A DNA stretch of 64,000 nt from Aster yellows witches'-broom phytoplasma AYWB (lineage in GTDB: Bacteria > Bacillota_I > Bacilli_A > Acholeplasmatales > Acholeplasmataceae): the NCBI RefSeq assembly GCF_000012225.1, contig NC_007716.1:620001-684000 (forward strand). The letters run 5' to 3'. The notes beneath the pieces were generated by a model, which worked only from the letters and a program-made list of their open reading frames with translations, searched no databases and was not told the DNA's origin. Of the stretch, positions 59,761-64,000 are shown one piece after another; position 1 is the first letter of the stretch, and each line of letters begins with the position of its first letter. A program made the translations under genes and the position numbers.

Positions 59761-61761
59761 TTGTCTTGTTGCAGCAATTATTCATTCATCCACAATCACA
59801 AACACAACGATAAAAAAAAATTAATTTGTTTTGTTATAGGAACATTTTTATATAGTTTATTTGCTATATATTTACATTACTACAAGAACACAAACACATT
59901 AGTATTAGTCTTTGTTTCTTTGGCACTTTTATTTTTAATCGGCTATCATGTCATTTTAGAAGGTTTTATAGAAACTTGGCAAGATACTTGCAAATTTAAA
60001 AAATTCACTCCAAACATTCATATTTTAATGACTTTAGCTGCTCTAGGAGCTTTATATTTACAAAACTACAACGATGGAATTTTATTAATTGTCATATTTT
60101 CAGGAGCTTCTTTTTTAGAAGAATACGTTGAGTCAAAAAGTCAAAAAGAAATCAAAAATCTATTAAAACTTCAAGTAGCAGAAGCAAGATTGCAAAAAGA
60201 AGACGGCAGCACTGAAATTATTCCTTCCAAAATACTCAAAATAAATGATTTAGTCTTAATTTTACCAGGCGACCAAATCCCTACTGACGGCGTAATTGTT
60301 TCGGGCAACCCCAACATTAACGAAGCTCACATAACAGGAGAAGGCATTCCTTGCGACAAACAACGAGGCGATTTTGTCTACGGCAGTACCATTAACGGCA
60401 ACAGCCATTTTGTTATGCGTGTCACAGCTACTAACGAAAAGACTGTTTTTGCTCAAATTGTAAGATTGGTAAGTCAAACTCAAAACAATATTTCCAAAAC
60501 TGCTACTTTAATTAAAAAAATAGAACCAATTTACGTAAAAACAGTTATGGCAATAGTAGTTGTTGTCCTTGGTCTTGCAGGAATACTACATTTTGCTGGA
60601 CAAAGTAATTCCAATTTCCAATTTATCACATGGCTACAAAAAACAATGATTTTTTTAACTGTATCATCTCCATGTGCCCTAGCTGCCGCTGACATTCCTT
60701 CCACTCTTACAGCTATTTCTAACCTCACTAAAAAAGGAATTTTATTCAAAAAAGGCAGATCTTTGGAAAAAATTGCAGACATCAAAGTTTTTGCATGCGA
60801 CAAAACAGGTACCCTTACTGAAGGCAAACCTCAAGTAACTGATGTTTATGTAGCGCCTGAAATAAATGAAGAAAAGTATAACAAATATTTAAATATATTA
60901 TTAGGGATGGAACAAAAATCAAACCATCCTTTAGCACTAGCTATTAAAAACCATTTCCACCATAAATCTTATCTCCAAATGGAAATTAATAACTCAGTTG
61001 GCATCGGTCTTGAAGCTTTTTTTCAAAACAATCATTATAAAATTGCAAAAGCTAATGATTTTACCAAAACCCCAATCTCTGAATCTTTACAAGCCCAAAC
61101 TCAAAAATTTTTATCCGAAGGTAAAACCATCGTTTATTTTAGTTGTAATAATCACATTGTTATGGCTTTAGCACTTTTGGATAAATTGCGTCCTCAAGCT
61201 TATAATTTGATGCAATACTTCAACAATAAAAACATATATACTGCAGTAATTACAGGAGATACTCATCAAAGCGCTTGCATCTTACAAAAAAAACTTCATC
61301 TAAATGCAGCTTGGGGAAATATTCTACCCGCCTACAAACTAGAAAAAATTCAAGAACTACAAAAAGAAAAAGGCACTACAGTGATGGTAGGTGATGGTGT
61401 TAATGATGCTCCTGCTCTTAAAGCTGCTGATGTAGGAATTGCGATGCAAAACGGTACTGATGTGGCAATGGATGTAGCAGATGCAGTTTTAATGCAAAAT
61501 GATTTATCAAAAATTATCTATACTCACCAAGTAGCTGTCAAACTGCGCAAAATCATCTGGCAAAATATTATTTTTGCTATGGCAGTAGTTTGTATCTTGA
61601 ATCTTTGTAATCTTTTTGGATATATGAATTTACCTTGGGCAGTCACTTGCCATGAAGGAAGCACAATTTTAGTTATTTTCAATGGTTTAAGACTTTTACA
61701 AAACCCCAAAAACCCTAAACCAGAAGACAAAAAGACTAATAAAAAAAAAATTAATAAATAA
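59761..61761 (+). CDS. P1B-4-type heavy-metal ATPase (Co/Fe/Zn-type exporter)
   Basis: 666 aa. The start codon is TTG (59761), about 8 nt after AGAGG, and begins MSCCSNYSFIHNHKHNDKKK. The Cys and His here could bind metal. There is no ferredoxin-like HMA domain. About six membrane helices. Actuator TGE is in HITGEGIPCDK; phosphorylation loop FACDKTGTLTEGKPQ; ATP-binding region with HPLALAIKNH; hinge MVGDGVNDAPALKAADVG. The membrane metal site is SSPCALAAADIPS, SPC rather than CPC, and the last helix has HEGST. SPC plus HEG[GS]T is the P1B-4 signature (CoaT, CtpD, PfeT), so cobalt or ferrous iron export is more likely than Cd/Zn or Cu. Single transcription unit with terminator at 61803-61836. 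Confidence 0.93.
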   Translation: MSCCSNYSFIHNHKHNDKKKLICFVIGTFLYSLFAIYLHYYKNTNTLVLVFVSLALLFLIGYHVILEGFIETWQDTCKFKKFTPNIHILMTLAALGALYLQNYNDGILLIVIFSGASFLEEYVESKSQKEIKNLLKLQVAEARLQKEDGSTEIIPSKILKINDLVLILPGDQIPTDGVIVSGNPNINEAHITGEGIPCDKQRGDFVYGSTINGNSHFVMRVTATNEKTVFAQIVRLVSQTQNNISKTATLIKKIEPIYVKTVMAIVVVVLGLAGILHFAGQSNSNFQFITWLQKTMIFLTVSSPCALAAADIPSTLTAISNLTKKGILFKKGRSLEKIADIKVFACDKTGTLTEGKPQVTDVYVAPEINEEKYNKYLNILLGMEQKSNHPLALAIKNHFHHKSYLQMEINNSVGIGLEAFFQNNHYKIAKANDFTKTPISESLQAQTQKFLSEGKTIVYFSCNNHIVMALALLDKLRPQAYNLMQYFNNKNIYTAVITGDTHQSACILQKKLHLNAAWGNILPAYKLEKIQELQKEKGTTVMVGDGVNDAPALKAADVGIAMQNGTDVAMDVADAVLMQNDLSKIIYTHQVAVKLRKIIWQNIIFAMAVVCILNLCNLFGYMNLPWAVTCHEGSTILVIFNGLRLLQNPKNPKPEDKKTNKKKINK

Positions 61762-61802
61762 TTTTTTTCTTTATTAACATCATTATAAAAGACAAAACAA
61801 AG

Positions 61803-61836
61803 ACAAAAAAAACCACCCCAAAGGGTGGTTTTTTAT
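61803..61836 (+). terminator. Bidirectional terminator after the metal ATPase gene
   Basis: AACCACCC (61811-61818) and GGGTGGTT (61823-61830) form a perfect stem with a short loop. T6 follows on the plus strand and A8 precedes it. It also serves the convergent MATE gene, which ends at 61922. Confidence 0.88.
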
Positions 61837-61921
61837 TTACATATTAAGGATTATCAAATCATAATTTAAAAAAGAGGAGAGTGTTGATTTTAAAATATTT
61901 TATTATTATATTTATAATTAT

Positions 61922-63382
61922 TTAATCTTGTTCAAATGTTTTATCACGTTTTAATTTAAGATAAAAAGTTGAAAAAATTAATGATGTAATGATAAAACAA
62001 ATAAAATTACTAAGAAAAATGCTCAAACCTACTCCCATTACGCCTTGATTTAAAAAGTATTTGGAAAAAAGAACAATAAAAAAGACACGAATTAAAGTTC
62101 TTAAAAAATTAAGATAAACAGAAGGCCCTACGCGTTTAAAAGCTAATAAAAAATTAAACATAATAATAGAACCACACGATAACCATAAACTAGTTGTTTC
62201 AAAAAATAATAATGTACGAAAAGCATCTTGTTCCAAACTAGAAATCTTTTCCCAAGGACTACCATGAAATAATGGCAAAATCAACTTATAACCAAAAATA
62301 TTAATCAAAGAGCCTATCAAAGCCAAAACAAACATACAAAAAATAATTTTTTTGAATGCTTCAAAAACTCTATTAAGGTTATTATGACCTAAATTTTGAG
62401 ATATAATAGCATTTTGGGAATCCGAAAAAGAATTAAGAGCATTATAAAAGACATTATTGATAGTTACTGCTAAGGCTAAATTAGCTCCAATTTGAGAACT
62501 ACTAATTCCTTGAGGATCGCCGTAACATTCTTTAACAATGATACTTACAATTAATTTGCCAACACTATAAATGCTAATACTAGCACAAACAGGAATAGCT
62601 AATTTGAAAAGTTTTTTTAAAAATTCTTTATCAAAACTGATTTTGGATAAAATAATACGGAAGGGGTTTTTGCTGTCAAAAAATAAAAACCACAAAGCAA
62701 ATAAAGTAACAATTCCGTTAGAAATCAAAGTAACCAAAGCCAAAGAAACCATGGAAGAATTCCAATAATGAAAAAGAACAAAAGAAAAAATAATTTTAAT
62801 AGAAGCATTCAAAATATTTAAAAAAAGGGCAATTTTGTTATTACCTTTGGCGCGCTCCAAACTTAAAAAAACTGTATTTATAATGATGCAAACAAGTGAC
62901 AATATAATAAGATTGTAATACTTAATACCTTCATTGTTTTCAATTGCATTTTGACTAATTTTTAAAATATTAGTTGCAATGAAACTTTTGAAAACAAAAA
63001 TGCATAAAAAAACTAAAATAAACCCCGTTAAAATAGAAAGAACAAAAGTTTTTGCCAAATAAAGGTGCATTTTATTAACATTATTTTGTCCATAAGCACG
63101 TCCTACTAAAATAACACCTCCTGTGGCAATAGAAATACCAAAAGGAATAAGAATACCTTTAAATATATGTACGCGACTTACAAAAGTGAGTTGATTATCT
63201 GAAATTTGATTTCTTTTTAAAATAAAAAGGTCAATAGCATCTGATGCATTTTGAAAAATCCAATAAATAATGATAGGAAATGTAAAATAAAAAATTACTT
63301 TCCATAAGTTTCCTTCTAATAAAAATTTTCTATTTCTTTTTTCATTAATTAAAATTTGTGTTATTGCTTTTGTTTTAACCAC
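61922..63382 (-). CDS. MATE-family multidrug/organic-cation exporter
   Basis: 486 aa. Exports small organic molecules using a Na+ or H+ gradient. Twelve predicted membrane helices in two similar halves. The start is GTG (63380-63382), six bases after GGAGG. Features of the family include FPIIIYWIFQNASDAIDLFI in helix 1 (a variant of the conserved N-terminal motif), GGVILVGRAYGQNNVNKMHL after helix 2 (the Gly-Gln-x-x-Gly-like turn) and SQNAIISQNLGHNNLNRVFE in the second half, which repeats it. The substrate is unknown. It is the last gene before rsmH, about 160 bp from it, and convergent with the metal ATPase. Confidence 0.88.
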   Translation of the reverse strand: MVKTKAITQILINEKRNRKFLLEGNLWKVIFYFTFPIIIYWIFQNASDAIDLFILKRNQISDNQLTFVSRVHIFKGILIPFGISIATGGVILVGRAYGQNNVNKMHLYLAKTFVLSILTGFILVFLCIFVFKSFIATNILKISQNAIENNEGIKYYNLIILSLVCIIINTVFLSLERAKGNNKIALFLNILNASIKIIFSFVLFHYWNSSMVSLALVTLISNGIVTLFALWFLFFDSKNPFRIILSKISFDKEFLKKLFKLAIPVCASISIYSVGKLIVSIIVKECYGDPQGISSSQIGANLALAVTINNVFYNALNSFSDSQNAIISQNLGHNNLNRVFEAFKKIIFCMFVLALIGSLINIFGYKLILPLFHGSPWEKISSLEQDAFRTLLFFETTSLWLSCGSIIMFNFLLAFKRVGPSVYLNFLRTLIRVFFIVLFSKYFLNQGVMGVGLSIFLSNFICFIITSLIFSTFYLKLKRDKTFEQD

Positions 63383-63546
63383 AAAAAACCTCCATCTAAT
63401 GTTTTGGTTGAGTCAAACAATTTGAAAATATGTGCAAATAAAAGCCATAACACATATTATATTTTATCAAAATTAGAGGGGTTTTAGGAGGCAAAAGGTT
63501 ATATTTAGAGGGGGAATGTGCTAAAATATTTCATTTATTTAGGCAA

Positions 63547-64000
63547 CTAAACATTTTTTACAGCTACCCTCAATTTAGCTGAAATACTACGCGAATTGTT
63601 TTGCATTTCTTCTTCACTTGGCAAAAAGGCTTTTTTAGTAATAATACTTAAAGGAGTTTGGGGAATAATTGCAATAGGCAATTTTTTAGGTAAAACAAAA
63701 GTACTATGTTTTTTAAAAAAATGTTTAATAATTCGGTCTTCTAATGAATGAAAACTAATAACTACTATCCTGGCATTTGGTTTTAATAAATCAAGACTTT
63801 GTTCCAAGGCTTGTTTTAAGGATTCTAATTCTTGATTAACTTCAATACGCAACGCTTGAAATATTTTTTTAGCACTATGTCCTTTTTGGAGGTTGCAAAA
63901 TCGATCAGTTATAGAAACCAAATCATAAGATGTCTGCAAAGGTCTTTGTTTAATGATTTCTGAGACAACCAAAGAAGCATTTTTAACTTCACCATAAAGC
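63547..64000 (-). CDS. rsmH: 16S rRNA (cytosine1402-N4)-methyltransferase RsmH (5' end outside window)
   Basis: The last 151 codons are visible and the gene runs past base 64000. RsmH methylates N4 of C1402 in the 30S P site. The visible part reads [20 protein letters not shown], then [19 protein letters not shown] and [20 protein letters not shown], with the end [17 protein letters not shown]. All these are family motifs. The SAM-binding start lies outside. In most Firmicutes rsmH leads the cell-division dcw cluster. Here a wall-less organism has MATE next downstream instead, so no dcw genes follow. Confidence 0.93.
   Translation of the reverse strand, partial: LYGEVKNASLVVSEIIKQRPLQTSYDLVSITDRFCNLQKGHSAKKIFQALRIEVNQELESLKQALEQSLDLLKPNARIVVISFHSLEDRIIKHFFKKHSTFVLPKKLPIAIIPQTPLSIITKKAFLPSEEEMQNNSRSISAKLRVAVKNV

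Overview
The window looks like a piece of a phytoplasma chromosome ('Candidatus Phytoplasma', wall-less plant pathogens of the Mollicutes). The evidence is very low G+C content and a Firmicutes-type core gene set. Genes are translated with UGA as stop and UGG as Trp, which argues against a mycoplasma or spiroplasma. The diagnostic order groES-groEL-amp-nadE is present, with amp encoding the immunodominant membrane protein. There are also remnants of phytoplasma potential mobile units (PMUs: dnaB, dnaG, ssb, tra5-type IS3 transposases, DUF2963 repeat proteins) and a secreted protein with an SVM-type signal peptide. The short Amp (164 aa) would fit a stolbur/australiense-like lineage better than the longer aster yellows Amp known to me, but I cannot settle the species.

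Layout. 1-7.6 kb, minus strand: RelA/SpoT hydrolase (cut by the window edge), mnmA, a nadE whose synthetase P-loop looks destroyed, amp with a clear promoter and terminator, and groESL behind a promoter overlapped by a CIRCE-like operator, then an unknown membrane protein. An 850-bp gap contains a 30-codon membrane peptide gene. 8.4-13.1 kb, plus strand: rpmB, rpmE, tdk, tadA, cca, yhaM. 13.1-14.8 kb: gene graveyard with a broken sufU. 14.8-21.7 kb: a PMU-like block on the minus strand (sigma/nuclease chimera, dnaB, dnaG, DUF2963 protein, a conserved ORF, 22-bp iteron-like repeats, tra5). Nearly every gene in it carries one lesion, three of them at runs of exactly seven A/T. 22.3-31.9 kb: MacB-like ABC protein, a coiled-coil membrane protein, a four-gene Mn/Zn ABC transporter whose two permeases carry C-terminal helix-turn-helix-like tails, and a membrane-anchored surface protein. 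32.1-32.5 kb: RNase P RNA. 33.2-39.2 kb: obgE/rpmA/prp/rplU, trhO, serS, rpsT. 40-44 kb: amino-acid ABC transporter and a rotted second permease.

44-55.7 kb is the most unusual part: a repeat-rich accessory island. A DUF2963 protein and an ssb relic come first. Two secreted-protein genes then lie between pairs of roughly 1-kb direct repeats. The SVM-type effector candidate (48.6 kb) lies between two copies of a decayed Rep-like gene. A second secreted protein (52.95 kb) lies between two copies of a decayed IS3-type transposase, and has an extended -10 promoter followed at once by a perfect 18-bp inverted repeat.

55.9-64 kb: housekeeping again (pduL, ywfO-type HD hydrolase, rsmA, spoVG, a P1B-4 metal ATPase, a MATE exporter, rsmH cut by the window end). 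No tRNA, rRNA or CRISPR array was recognised. Everything here was read by eye; homology calls rest on motifs, not searches.
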